DNA from: Elephas maximus indicus
Taxonomy: Eukaryota; Chordata; Mammalia; Proboscidea; Elephantidae
Direction of reading: 5' to 3'
Assembly (NCBI RefSeq): GCF_024166365.1
Contig: NC_064830.1
Span: forward strand, 90,450,968 to 90,514,967
DNA: 64,000 nucleotides
Below the pieces are notes generated by a model. The model did not search any database, was not told where the DNA came from, and worked only from the letters and a program-made list of their open reading frames with translations. Below, piece by piece: positions 34,901-47,142 of the stretch (position 1 is the stretch's first letter; each line of letters begins with the position of its first letter). A program made the translations under genes and the position numbers.

Positions 34901-35782
34901 GCCTTAGGATTTGGGAAATGGCTTCAGGTACAAGAGCTTTCCTCCAGAAAATTTTATGTGGCTCAAATAAGATTAAGGAAGATGGCGGCTGCATGGTTCC
35001 ACATGAAGGAACACAGAGGTTAGAGAAAGGACTGAGATGTATATTCCCTGGAGAAGCAAGGGAGGTGGATGTTCCACACTCCAAAGGCTCCTCAGCAGAG
35101 AAAGGGGCCATGGTAAAGCTAAATGCCACCCCCAGGAACACCTCGCACCTCAGCTTCTGGGGGAACACGAGTAAGAGACGGATTCAGGCTGCACCAGAGT
35201 GAGACTAGGGCACCTCCCACCAACAATGGGTGGCCAGGCATGTGAGGGACTCTCTGGCATCTATACAATTTTTTCCTCCCAGTCTTCCACCCTAGAGGAG
35301 CTAGAATCAGAAGAAGGAGGAGGAGAAGGAAGAGGAGTGAAAATGCGGATCATAACCCCTGTTCCTGCAAAGTCTCTGGAATCACAAGTAGACCTTTTGG
35401 CATGGCAAATTATGTATACGTCTACCTTTCCCCCAGACTATTCATTCAGCAAATATTTACTGAGGATCTACTATGCTTCAGGCGCTGTTCCAGGCTCTGA
35501 AGATACAAACGGGAACAAAGGAGGAAAAATCCCTATCTTCAGGGAGTTTATGTCTCAGAGGATAGTGCACTATGCTTTCCTTTAGAGAAGGCTCTCAAGG
35601 CTGTTCATAGCTCTGCTCCAGGGGTAAAACTGTATTAGGTTGAGGCTCAGCACATGTCAGTTAGGTGAACCACTTCCCAGTTTTGATTTTGTGTTAGGCA
35701 TTTGTGGTTGCCTTCCCAGCATCCAATTTTCCCCTTCCTAGCAACTTTCAATTTCAGTTTGGAGGACCATATAGTTTGGGGA
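34901..35782 (+). other. Intergenic sequence, one ancient repeat
   Basis: 35430-35580 ('cagcaaatatttactgagga', 'caggcgctgttccaggctct') is an old mammalian interspersed repeat also present at 57000. The remainder, including open frames around 34900-35200, shows no recognisable protein. Confidence 0.4.
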
Positions 35783-35950
35783 GAGCCCTGGTGGTGCAGT
35801 GGTTAAGAACTCGGCTGCTAATCAAAAGGTCGGCAGTTTGAATCCATCAGCCGCTCCTTAGAAACTCTATGGAGGCAGTTCTACTCTGCCATGTAGGGTC
35901 GCTATGAGTCCGAATCCACAAAACGACAATGGGTCTGTTTTTTTGTTTTT
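35783..35950 (+). mobile_element. AfroSINE (plus)
   Basis: From 'gagccctggtggtgcagtgg' to 'gacaatgggtctg' and T tail. Confidence 0.92.
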
Positions 35951-36805
35951 CTTCCTGTTTTTTGTTTAAGTTGTTTGGAGAAAACTGACTCCACCCCCAG
36001 CTCCAAGGGTGGAAGCCTGTTAACTAAGCTAAGCCAGTCAGCGTATTTCATCTCCCTGACTTCGGTGATTGGTTCAAGTATGGATGTGAATCCAGACCAA
36101 TCAAAGTGAATCTCGGGGCTTTTTTTTTTTTCTCTTCCCAGTGTAAAGTAAAACCTGGAAGCACTACAGCTATTTTTGCTACTGGGAAGAAAGTCCCATC
36201 TGAGGGTGAACCAACACACCACACAAACAGAGCCAGAGCCCTCCTGAAAATGTAAATGTGGCTTAAGCCACACATGAAGTGCTTGCTACCTTGGGACTTT
36301 CCAGCTGCATGAGTCAATAAATTCTTTTTATTGCTTAAACTGTTTTGAGTTGTATTTTTTATTTGCAACCAAAAGTATCCTAACTGATACAGAGATATTA
36401 AATTTTAAGTAGTGGAAGAATAACAAGGTGACATGTGATGCAGACTAATTAGTCCAACACAAAATGAAAGCATGGGATGTGCAGAAATCTACACGAGGTT
36501 CCAAATAACCCAAAGAAAGAGTAGAAAGCACACATCAGACATCTCTGTGCTGCCAAATTTGGATAAGAGACAGTTCATCCCTCTAGATGTCTTCTTAAAG
36601 CCTTTCAATATTTCCTTACCACCAAAGATCTAACCAGATTGTGGTGGATGGCGTTCAAGTGAAGACGTTCTTCGCAATTCAGCGCAATGGAAAGAAAATC
36701 CTTTGTTATTTGTATTTCCCAGACCTTTTCAAAAGGATGGATCTTGTGTAGTTAGTTCTTTGAATGTGGTCAAACAAATTGGAGGGGTTTAGATAGACAG
36801 ATAGA
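35951..36805 (+). other. Intergenic, old LTR-like remnant
   Basis: About 36000-36395 ends 'ttgcaaccaaaagtatccta..actgatacag' after 'caataaattctttttattgc', the style of an old LTR or DNA repeat end. No gene. A short GATA run lies at about 36794-36808. Confidence 0.35.
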
Positions 36806-36995
36806 TAGCTGCCTTTGAGTCAACTCCCACTCGTGACAACCTTATGTACAACAGAATGAAATACAGTCCTGTCCTGCGTCATCCTGTCTCCTACATGTTG
36901 AAGTCCATCGCTGCAGCTATTGTGCCAGTCCATCTCACTGAGGGTCTGCCTTGCCCTTGTTGGCCCTCTACTACACCAAACATGATGTCCTCCTC
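36806..36995 (-). mobile_element. RTE 3'-end fragment (minus)
   Basis: 'gcctttgagtcaactcccac', 'caacagaatgaaatacag', 'ctcactgagggtctgcc' and 'catgatgtcctcctcc' follow the reverse complement of the RTE 3' end. Confidence 0.8.
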
Positions 36996-37353
36996 CTTTA
37001 TGGCTGAATAATAGTCCATTGTATGTATGCACCACATTTTATTAATACATTTGTCTGTTGATGAACACTTGTTTTTTTCCCACCTTTTGGCTATTGCAAA
37101 TAATGCTGCAAGGAACATTGGTGTACTAATATCTTTTTGAGTCCCTGCTTTTCAGCTATTTTGGATATATATCTAGAAGTGGAATTGCTGGGTCATACAG
37201 AATTCTTTGCTTAGCTTTTTGAGTAACTAGCACGCTGTTTTCAACAGGGTATGGATGAGCTTTCCAATTTCTCCACATTCTTGCCAACACTTGTTATTTT
37301 CCATTTTTCTGATAATAGCTGTCCTAGTGTAGGGTGAAATGATGTGTCATTGT
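36996..37353 (-). mobile_element. L1 fragment (minus)
   Basis: Antisense end of L1 ORF2: 'ggctgaataatagtccattg', 'taatgctgcaaggaacattg', 'gtggaattgctgggtcatac'. Confidence 0.75.
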
Positions 37354-37356
37354 GGG

Positions 37357-39355
37357 TTTTTTTTTTTAATTGCAGTAAAAATATACACAGTAAGACCTTC
37401 ACCAATTAAAAAATTTCTACATGTGCAATTCAGTGACATAGACTACACTCTTCATGCTGTGCAACCTTTATCTCCAAATTATTCCACTGCTATTAACAAA
37501 AAACTCAATGACCCGTAAGCAAAATCTTCCCCTTATCCCCACCCCCCCAACCCTGGTAACAACTAATAATCTTTGGACTCTATATATTCATTTCATAAAA
37601 GTGAGATCATGCAGTATTCGTCATTTTGCAACTGACTTATTTCACTCAGCATAATGTTTTCTAGTTTCATCCATGTTGTGGCATGTTTTAGGACTTCATT
37701 TCTCTTTATAGCTGTGTAATATTCCATTCCATAATTGTGCTCATGTGGAACTTGTACATAGACCAAGAGGCAGTTGTTTGAACAGAACAAGGAGATAATG
37801 CATGGTTTAAAATCAGAAAAGATGTGCATCGGGGCTGTATCTTATTCAATCTGTATGTTAGGCAAATAATCTGAGAAGCTGGACTATATGAAGAAAAACT
37901 CAGCATCAGGATTGGAGGAAGACTCATTAACAACCTGTGATATGCAGATCACACAACCTTACTTGCTGAAAGTGAAGCAGACTTGAAGCACTTACTGATG
38001 AATAACAAAGACTATTGCCTTCTGTATGGATTACACCTCAACATAGAGAAAACAAAAATTCTTGCAACTGGACCAATAAGCAGCATCATAATAGAGAAAA
38101 TATTAAAAGTGTCAAGGATTTCATTTTACTTAGATCCACAGTCAATGCTCATGAAAGCAGCAGTCAAGAAGTCAAAGGATGTATTGCATTGGGCAAATCT
38201 GCTGCTAAAGACCTTTTTAAAGTGTTAAAAAACAAAGATGTCACTTTGAGGACTAAGGTGCTCCTGGCCAAAGCTGTGGGATTTTCAATCACTTCATATG
38301 CATGTGAAAGCTAGACAATGAATAAGGAAGACTGAAGAATAATTGATGCATTTGACTCATGGTGTTGATGAAGAATATTGAGTGGACTGTGGACTGCCAG
38401 AAGAAAGAACAAATCTGTCTTGGAAGAAGTACAGCCAGAATGCTCCTTGGAAGGGAAGATGGTGAGACTTTGTCTCAGGTACTTTGGGTGCTGGAGAAGG
38501 ACATCATGTTCGGCAGAGGGTCAGTGAAAAAGAGAAAGATGGGATGGATTGACACAGTGAGTCCAACAATGGGCTCAAACATAACAACGATCTTGAGGAT
38601 GGCGCAGGGCTGGGCAATATTTTGTTATTTTGTACTTAAGATCTCTATGAATTGAAACTGACTTGGCACCTAACAACAGCAACAATATTCCATTGTATCT
38701 ATACACAGTGAAACCTGCGACAGCTGAAACTCCACGGGACTGCCTTGTTTTTCTGGGTCTTGCAAGTTTTTCACTTTTGTCAGGGTGCTGTCTTACCGTT
38801 TTTCTATCTCCTGTTTTAGTGGAAAATACTTAAGTTCTCTTTCTCTGACAGGCTTCCGCCTTACATAGGTTCCAGCTTTTGCAGGTTTACTGTACTACGT
38901 TTTGTTTATCCATTCATCTGTTGATGGACATTTTGGTCATTTCCACCTTTTGGCTATTGTGAATAGTGCTGCAATGAACACTGGTGTACAGGCTTCTGTT
39001 TGTGATCCTGCTTTCACTTCTAGGATTGGGCTTGCTGGGCCATATGGTAGTTGTATATTTAACTGTTTGAGGAAGTGCCAAATTGTTCTTCACAGTAGCT
39101 GTACCATTTTACATTCCCACTAGCAATGGATGTGGGTTCCAGTTTCTCCACAACCTTACCAACACCTGTTGGTTTTCATTTTTTTGATTGTTGCTATTCT
39201 AAAGGGGGTGAGGTGGTATCTTATTGTGTTTCTGACTTGCATCTCTCTAGTAACTAATGGAATTGAGCATCTTCTCATGTGCTTTTTGACCATTTGGACA
39301 TCTTTTTTGGTGGAAAACCTATTTAAGTCCTTTGCCCACTCTTTTGGTTGGGTTG
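37357..39355 (-). mobile_element. L1 3' end (minus) split by an RTE copy
   Basis: L1 3' UTR from a T run at 37359, through the ORF2 end (to 37728), resuming at 38695 ('gtatctatacac' region and 'tgctgcaatgaacactggtg') to 39355. The RTE lies between, with its target duplication taken from L1 sequence. Confidence 0.75.
37729..38683 (+). mobile_element. 5'-truncated RTE retrotransposon with target duplication
   Basis: Matches the last ~950 bases of the longer RTE at 47143-50356. The reverse-transcriptase part is in broken frames (38015-38314 keeps a fair stretch) and the 3' end is 'cttggcacctaacaacagc'. Flanked by AATATTCCATT (37718-37728 and 38684-38694), a perfect 11-bp duplication of L1 target sequence. 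Confidence 0.9.
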
Positions 39356-41497
39356 TGTAAGGTGGTGTCTGAACTCATCTAACTTCAGAAGGAGGGATGA
39401 GAATCAAGATCAGCACAAAGCTGATTCCTTTGAGGTGGAGGTCAGACATACCTCCACTCTCCAACTTTTTCACCATTTCTGACACCAGCTGCCCCTCCTA
39501 CAGCACTCTCTACTTCCCTGCTGGGTTCAATAATTCTTTGCAGTGGCCACACAGAACTCACAGGTCATACAATTATGTAGTTTATTGGGGGAAGTAACAC
39601 GTTACAATTCAGGATCAGAGTCAATTTGGAAGTAAAAAGATACAACTCAGGGACAGGATACAGTTCTTCAGTCGGCACACCTTCCAACCAAGACAGCTTT
39701 CAGCTTCTTCTCAGCTGTGCTTGCTGGACAAGTGTTACAGCGCTTTAACTCCACCGACAAGTGCCTGGAAGCACCTCGCTCTGCCAGCAAGCCCCCTGCC
39801 TGAAGACACTCAACTCTCTCACTGTGTGGGTCAGGAGGCCCATTGCAGCCGCCTTACACTGGTCTCCTGGTTCCTGCCACTTGCACTGCTGCTGCTGTTT
39901 CTTCTGCTGTGCTCTGCTGTGGTTGTCGTAGTTTCTCGCCATTTTGTGTTGTCTCCAGTGTTAGAGCTCCGTCTCTGGCTGTGTCATTTTATTTACCCAT
40001 TCGTTTGTTGATGGACATTTAGGCTGTTTCTGCCTTTTGGCTATTATGAATAGTGCTGCAATGAACATTGGTATACAAGTATGCTCATTTTTTGATTGGA
40101 TTGCTGGTCTTTATGTTGTTGAGTTGTAGGAGTTTTTAAAAAATATAGTTTGGATATATGGTTTCCAATATTTTCTAGGTTCTCAGTTCAGGACCTTGGG
40201 TCCAATGGATGCACTCAGCTCCAGACTCTTCTTGGTAGTAGTGAGGTCCCCCTCAATCTCTGTGGGATTACCTAGCAGGATAGCAAAACTGATTAACCCC
40301 CTCAATAGACCACAATCACTTGATTTGTGTAATAGTGGAACAATTCCTACAAGGTCACTTAATTGTGTTCAGTGGTTTTACCCAACCTATTTACATCTTC
40401 TCTTCTCTACCCCTTGACTATCTTCCCATTTATATGTATATGGCCTTGGGCATCTGGCTGGGTCAAACCAGAAGACCCTGACCCGCTATCAATCATCTTG
40501 CTTAACCTGCTGACTTTTACCCCAAGCCACTCCATGTGTGGCTTTCCTATCTTCAATTTCCCTATGTTGCTCCAGCATAACAGCTCTTATTATTTCATTT
40601 TAGCCATTACAGATAACAACCAAAGTAACTATCCAAGAATCGAAAGTTCCACATCTTTCATCTTTCTTTCCCAAAATCTCATGATTCCACAATGAATCCC
40701 GCTTCTGATGCCAACTGTAAGCTACAAGTGTCTGAACTTGTTTAACTGCAAGAGGAAGGATGAGAATCAAGGTCAGCACAAAGCTGATTCCTATGAGGTG
40801 GTGATCAGACATATCTCCACTTTCCAAATTTTTCACTATTTCTGACACCAGCCATCCCTCCCCCCACCCCATGGCACTCGTTACTTGTCTGCTGGGTTCA
40901 ATAGTTTGTTGCAATGGCCACGTAGAACTCACAGACCATTCTCACAATTATGTGGTTTATTAGGGGAAGTAACAGGTTACAATTTGGGATCAAGATCAGC
41001 TTGGGAGTTAAAGGACAGAACTCAGGAGACAGGATACAGTTCTTCAATCAGGACTGCTTTCAACCAAGACAGCTCTCAGCTTCTTTTCAGCTGTACCTGC
41101 AAGGCAGGCAGGCCTCTCTCAACTGTGCCTGCTGCCAGGCCTTCTCTTGACCGTGCCCACTGCTGGGCAAGTGTTACAGCTTTTTAGCTCCACTGACAAG
41201 TGCCTAAAGGCTCCCCACTCTGCCAGCAACCCTCCTGCCCAAAGAGGCTCAGCTCTCTCTCACTCTGTGGGTCAACAAGCCCACCGCAACAACCTAGTGC
41301 CAGTCTTCTGGTTCCCGCCACTAGTACCGTGCCACCATTTCTTCTTCTGCTGGGCTCTGCTCTGGTTGCTACCATATGTTGCCATCTCACGCTGTCTCCA
41401 GCATCACAGCTCTCTCTCTCCTGTGTGTAGGAGATTCTCAGAGCAGGAATTCCAGGTCCAAAAGATGTACTCCACTTCAGACTCTTCTTCCTTTTCA
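39356..41497 (-). mobile_element. Compact LTR element pair with short internal region
   Basis: Two LTR copies: 39356-about 40352 (split by an L1 piece at about 39988-40178) and 40716-about 41497. Both start TGTAAG, share 'gtggtttattaggggaagta'-type and 'gatgagaatcaaggtcagca'-type blocks, and are related to 25871. Between them lie only about 360 bases, including a primer-binding-site-like AATCCCGCTTCTGATGCCA at about 40694-40713 right beside the second LTR, so the orientation is minus. The internal region is far too short for genes. Confidence 0.6.
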
Positions 41498-41629
41498 GTT
41501 TGCTCATTGCTGATGTATAGAAACCTAATTTTGGTGTGTTCACCTTGTACCCCACTACTTTGCTAAATTTCTTCATTAATTCTAATAGTTTTCTTGCGGG
41601 CGATCTTTTGAGGTTTCTATGTATAGGAT

Positions 41630-42100
41630 TGTCTTGGTCATCTAGTGCCACTAGAACAGAAATACCACAAGTAGATGGCTTTAACAAACAGAAATTTATT
41701 ACTTCACAGTAAAGTAGGCTAAAAGCCCAAATTCAAGGCCTTGGCTCCAGGGGAAGGCTTTCTTTCTGTTGGCCTTTTCATCAATCTCATCTGGGCTAGG
41801 AGCTTCTCCACACAGGGACCCTGGGTCCAAAGGACGCGCTCTGCTCTTGGCACTGCTTTCTTGGTGCTATGAGGTCCCCAATTCTCTGCTTGCTTCTCTT
41901 TCCTTTTATCTCTTGTAAGATAAAAGGGGGTGCAGGCCACACCCCAGGGAAAAAAGCTCCCTTTACATTGGATCAGGGATGTTATAATCACTCCCTAATC
42001 CCCTTTAACATAAAATTATAATCACAAAATGTAGGACAATCACAGAATACTGGGAATCATGGCCTAACCAAGTTGATACACACATTTTTGGGGGGACTTA
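41630..42100 (-). mobile_element. Solitary MaLR-like LTR in L1, with target duplication
   Basis: Starts TGTCTTGGTC and ends '..ttttggggggactta'. AGGAT lies on both sides (41625-41629 and 42101-42105). The usual last ~15 bases of the family (attcaatccataaca) are missing at the right, although the duplication is intact. Confidence 0.82.
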
Positions 42101-42333
42101 AGGATCATGTCATCTTTGAAGAGGGGTAGTCTTACTTTTCCTCCTTCCCAATTTGGATACGTTTTATTTATTTTTTCTTGCCTTGGAGCTCTGGTTAGGA
42201 CTTCCAGAATGATGTTGAATAGCAGTGGTGAGAGTGGGCATCCTTGTCTTGTTCCTGATTGTAAGAGAAAGCTTCAGTCTTTCTCCATTGAGTATAATGT
42301 TAGCTGTGGGTTTTCCATAAATACCCTTTATTA

Positions 42334-42380
42334 TATAGGGTTGCTATGGGTCGGAACTGACTCGACTGCATCAGGTTTTA
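42334..42380 (+). mobile_element. AfroSINE 3' fragment
   Basis: 'tatagggttgctatgggtcg' and 'gaactgactcgactgcatca' match the SINE/RTE 3' end. Confidence 0.7.
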
Positions 42381-44804
42381 TATTGAGGGATTTCTCTCCT
42401 ATTCCTGTCTTGCTGAGTGTTTTTATCAAGAGAGGGTGTTGAATTTTTCCAAATTTCTTTTCTGCATCTATTGAGATGATCATGTGGTTCTTTTCCTTTG
42501 TTCTGTTAATGTACTATATTATATTGATTAATTTTCTAATGTTGATTCAGTCTTGCATTGCTGGGATAAATTCCTACTTGATCATGGTGTATAATCCTTT
42601 TCATATGCCTTTGGATTTGGTTTGCTAGTATTTTGTTGAGTATTTTTGCATCTCTAATTATTGGTCTATAGTTTTCTTTTCTTGTGGTGACTTTGCCTGG
42701 CTTTGGTATCAGGGTAAGGCTTGCCTCATAGAATGAGTTAGGGAGTGTTTCCTCTTCTATATTTAAAAAAGCTTAAATAGGACTGGAATTACTTCTATAA
42801 AAGTTTGATAGAATTCCCCTGTGAAGCCATCTGGTCCAGGACTTCTCTTTGTTGAGAAGTTTTGATTACCGATTCAGTGTCTTCACTTCTTATGGGTCTG
42901 TTGAGATCCACAGTTTCTTCCTGAATCGATGTCGGGGATTTATGTTTCTAGGAAATTGTCCATTTTCTCTCACTTATCTAATTTGTTGACATACAGATGT
43001 TCATAATATTCCCTCACAATCCTTTTTATTTCTGTAGAATCGATTGTAATGTCCCCACTTTTGCTTCTAATTTTAAATATTTGCATTCTCTCTTTTTCTT
43101 TGTCAGACTAGTCAAAGTTTTGTCGATTTTATTGATCTTTTAAAAAACCAACTTCTGGTTTCATTGATACTCTCTATTGTTTTTCTATGCAGTAATTCAT
43201 TTATTTCTGTTCTGATCTTTATTATTTTCTTTCTTCTAGTAATATGCTCTTCTTTTTCTAGTTGTAGAGTTAGGCTATTGATTTGATAGCTTCCTTCCTT
43301 TTAATGTGGGAGCCTATTACTACAAATTTTCCTCTGAGAACTACCTTCTCTGTGTCCCATAGGTTTTGGTATATTGTGTGTTCATTTTCATTTAACTTTA
43401 AGAATTTTTAATTTGTCTCCTGATTTCTTCTTTGATCCATTGATTGTTTAGTAGTATGTTAATCTCCACATATTTGTGTGTTTTCCAGTTTTCTTTTTCT
43501 TATTAATTTCTAGTTTCATTCTATTGCGATCAAAAAGGATATTTCGTATGATTTTATTTTATTTTTTTAAAAAATTTATTGAGACTAGCTTTGTGTCCTA
43601 AGATAAGGTTTATCCTGGAGAAAGATCCATGTGCACTGGAGAAGAATGCTTATTGTGTTGTCGTTGGGTGGAGTATTCCATATGTTTGTAGGGACTAATT
43701 TGTTAATAGTGTGCTCAAGTATTCTATTTATTAATCTTCTTTCTAGTTGTTTTGGTGGATTTTCTTTTTTTAAATTGTGTTAAATATATACATAACAAAA
43801 CATTTGCTTTTTAATATTTTTCACATGTACAACTTAGTGATATTAGCTATGTTTATCATGTTGTTCAACCATCACAATTATTTGTTTCCAAATTTTTCTA
43901 TCATTCTTAACAGAAGCTCAGTGTCCCCTAAGCAATGACTCCTTTTCCCTTCCCTTCTGCCTGCCCTTGGTAACCACTAATAAACTGTGGTCTCTATACA
44001 CTTGCCTATTCTAGATATTTTATATATGTGGAATCATACAGTATTTGTCCTTTTGTGATTGACTTATTTCACTCAGCATCATGTTTTCAAGGTTCATCCA
44101 TGTTGTAGTATATATCAGGACTTCATTTCTCTTTATGGTTGACTAATATTCCATTGTATGAATGTACCACATTTTGATTATTCATTCGTTTGTTGATGGA
44201 CATTTAGGCTGTTTCCACCTTTCGATTATTGTGAATAGTGCTGCAATGACCATTGGTATACAAGTACATTCACTTTTTAATTGGGTTATTTGTCTTTATG
44301 TTGTTGAGTTGTAGGAGTTCTTTATATATTATGGTTATTAAATCCTTATCAGATATATGGTTCCCAAGTATTTTCTCCCATTCTGTAAGTTGTCTCTTCA
44401 TTTTTTGATAAAGCCCTTTGATGTACAAATATTTTTAATTTTGTTGAAGTCCAATTTATCTATTTTATCTTTTGTTGTTCATGCTAAGAATTCATTGTTC
44501 AAAACTAGGTCCTGAAGCATTACTCCTATGTTTTGTTCTAAGAATTTTATGATTTTAGTTCTAAACATTTAGTTCTCTGACCCATTTTGAGTTATTGTAT
44601 ATGGTGTGAGATATAGGTCCAACTTTATTTTTTTTCATGTGGAAATCCAGTTGTCACTGCACCATTTACTGAAGAGACAATTCTCTCCCTACCTTTATGC
44701 AAAGTGAATTGGCTATAGATGTATGTGTTTACTTCTGGACTGTCCATTCTATTCCATTGATCTATGTCGCTATCATTATACTAGGACCAGACTGTTTTGA
44801 TTAC

Positions 44805-45259
44805 TGCTAGAAATGGGATTGTGTCTCCTCAAAATAAGCATTGTAAATCCTAACCTCTGCCTGTGGTTATAATCCCACTTGTGAATGGATTGTGTTCATT
44901 ATATTAACGAGGCAGGATTAGGTTATGTAAATGAGGATTAAGTTAGGTTTGTTATGTTAATAAGGCAAGATTGGGGTGTATCTTGAGTCACTCTCTTTTG
45001 AGATATAAAAAGATTAAACAAGCAAGTGAAGGAAGCAGAGATGGGAGAAGAAAATGCCAAGCCACATGAGATTGCCCAGGAACAGAAGTTCAGAAGAGAC
45101 AAGGACCTTTCTCTAGAGCCAACAGAGAAAGCTTTCCCTTCAAGTTGGCACCCTGAATTCAGGTGTCCAGCCTTCTAAACTGTGAGAAAATAAATTTCTG
45201 TTTGTAAAAGCCATACATTTGTGGTATTTCTGTTATAGCAGCACTAGATAATGAAGACA
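44805..45259 (+). mobile_element. Solitary MaLR-like LTR in L1, with target duplication
   Basis: The only plus-strand copy of this family here. TG...CA ends, 'aataaatttctgtttgtaaa' polyadenylation region near 45190, and the perfect 5-bp duplication ATTAC on both sides (44800-44804, 45260-45264). Confidence 0.9.
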
Positions 45260-46710
45260 ATTACTGTAGGTTTGCAGTATGTTTTGAAATGGGGAAGTGT
45301 GAGTCCTCTACTTTGTTCTTCTTTTTCAAGGTTGCTTAGGCTGTTTGGGGCCCCTTGTGCCTCCATATAAATATGAGGATTGGCTTTTCCATTTCTGTAA
45401 AGAAGGCTGTTGGAATTTTGATGGGGATTGCATTGAATCTATAGATTCCTTTGGGTAGTATTGATATTTTAATAACACTAAGTCTTGCATTCTGGAAATA
45501 AATATGATGTTGGATTTGGTTTTGTTGAGGATTTTTGCATTTATACTCAAAAGTGACATTGATCTGAAGTTTTCTCATGGTGTACAATCCTTTTAATATG
45601 ATGTTGGATTTGGTTTTGTTGAGGATTTTTGCATTTATATTCAGAAGTGATACTGATCTGGAGTTTTCTTGGGGTGTCTTTGGCATTGGTATCGTAGTAA
45701 TTTTTGCCTCATAGAATAAGTTAGAAAGTTTTTCTTCCTCTTTGATTTTTTTTTTTTTGGAAAGCATTTAAGAAGGATTGATTCAATTCTTTTGTAAATA
45801 TTTCGTAGAGTTCTCATGTGAAGCCATCTGGTCCAGAACTTCTTTTTTGTTGGGAGGTTTTTGATTATCGATTCCATTTCTTTACTTGTTATGAGTGCGT
45901 TGGCGTTTTCTATTTCTTCTTGAGTTCTAGGCAGTTTATGTGCTTCTAGGAATTTGTCTACTTCATCTAGGTTATCTGAGTTTTTGGCATACAATTGTTC
46001 ATAGCATTCTTTTACGATCTTTTTTTATTTCTGTAAGATTGATCGTAATGTCTCTACTTTCATTTCTGATTTTACTTATTTGCACCCTTTCTGTTTTTTC
46101 TTGGTCAGTCTAGCTAAAGACATTGATTTTATTGATCTAAAAAAAAAAAAAAAAAACCTTCTGGTTTCATTGATTCTCTGTATTGTTTTTATATTCTCTA
46201 TTTCATTTATTTCTGCTCCTTTCATTGTTATTTCCTTCCTTTTGGTAGCTTTGGGCTTCGTTTGCTCTTCTTTTGCTAGTTCCTTAAGTTGTAAAGTTAA
46301 TTTATTGATTTGAGATCTTTCTTCTATTTTAATGTGTGTTTACCACTGTAAATTTCAGTCAGAACACTGCCTTTGCTGCATTCCATAAGTTTTAGTAAGT
46401 CATGCCTTCATTTTCATTTGACTTGAAATATTCTCTGATTTCTTCCTTGATCCATTGATTGTTTAACAGTGCATTGTTTAATTTCCTCATATTTGTGTAT
46501 TTTCCATTTGTTTTTGATTCCCTTGTGGTCAGAGAAGATGCTTTGCATGATTTCAATCTTTTTAAATTTAGTGAGACTTTTTTTTTGGTAACCTAGTGTG
46601 TGTGTGTGTAGTCTATCTTGGAGAATGATCCATGTGCACTGGAGAAGAATGTATATTGTTCTAACATTGAGTGGAGTGTCCTATATTATCTGTTCAGTCT
46701 AGTTGGTTTA

Positions 46711-46881
46711 TAAACCCACCCACTGCCAGCAAGTCGATTCTGACTCATAGCAACCCTATAGTACCCTATAGGACAGAGTAGAACTGTCCCATAGAGTTTC
46801 CAAAAAGCACCTGGTGGATTTGAACTGCTGACCTTTTGGTTAACTGCTGTAGCTCTTAACCACTACACCAGCAGGGTTTCC
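46711..46881 (-). mobile_element. AfroSINE in L1 (minus)
   Basis: From 'cactgccagcaagtcgattc' to 'ctacaccagcagggtttcc'. Confidence 0.9.
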
Positions 46882-47142
46882 CATGTTGTTTAAATCTTTT
46901 TTTTATTTCCTTATTGATCTGTCTAGATGATCTGCACATTTTTGAAAGCAATGTATTGAAGTCTCCATTTTTTTTTTTTATTGTAGCACTATTTCTCCCT
47001 TCAGGTCTATCTGTGTTTGTTTCATATATTTTGGGGCTTACATACTAGGTGCATACATATTTATAATTGTTATATCTTTCTGATGAACTGAACCTTTTAA
47101 CATTATATGATGTCCTTCTTTGTCTGTTGTAACAGAGTTTGA

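Larger units (their letters stand above)
41498..43745 (-). mobile_element. L1 ORF2 region (minus) split by a solitary LTR
   Basis: 41498-41629 ('gtatagaaacctaattttgg', 'ctaaatttcttcattaattc') continues at 42106 ('catgtcatctttgaagaggg', 'ggcatccttgtcttgttcctg') through to antisense RT and endonuclease-side sequence. Many stops. A SINE 3' piece lies at 42334-42380. Confidence 0.75.

Noticed and set aside
34897..35202. 101-codon plus-strand open frame
   Set aside because: No recognisable domain, no splice or promoter support, and an opposite-strand frame of similar length overlaps it.
41147..41687. Overlapping open frames on both strands (139 and 167 codons)
   Set aside because: They cross the junction of an LTR, an L1 piece and another LTR, so cannot be a gene.
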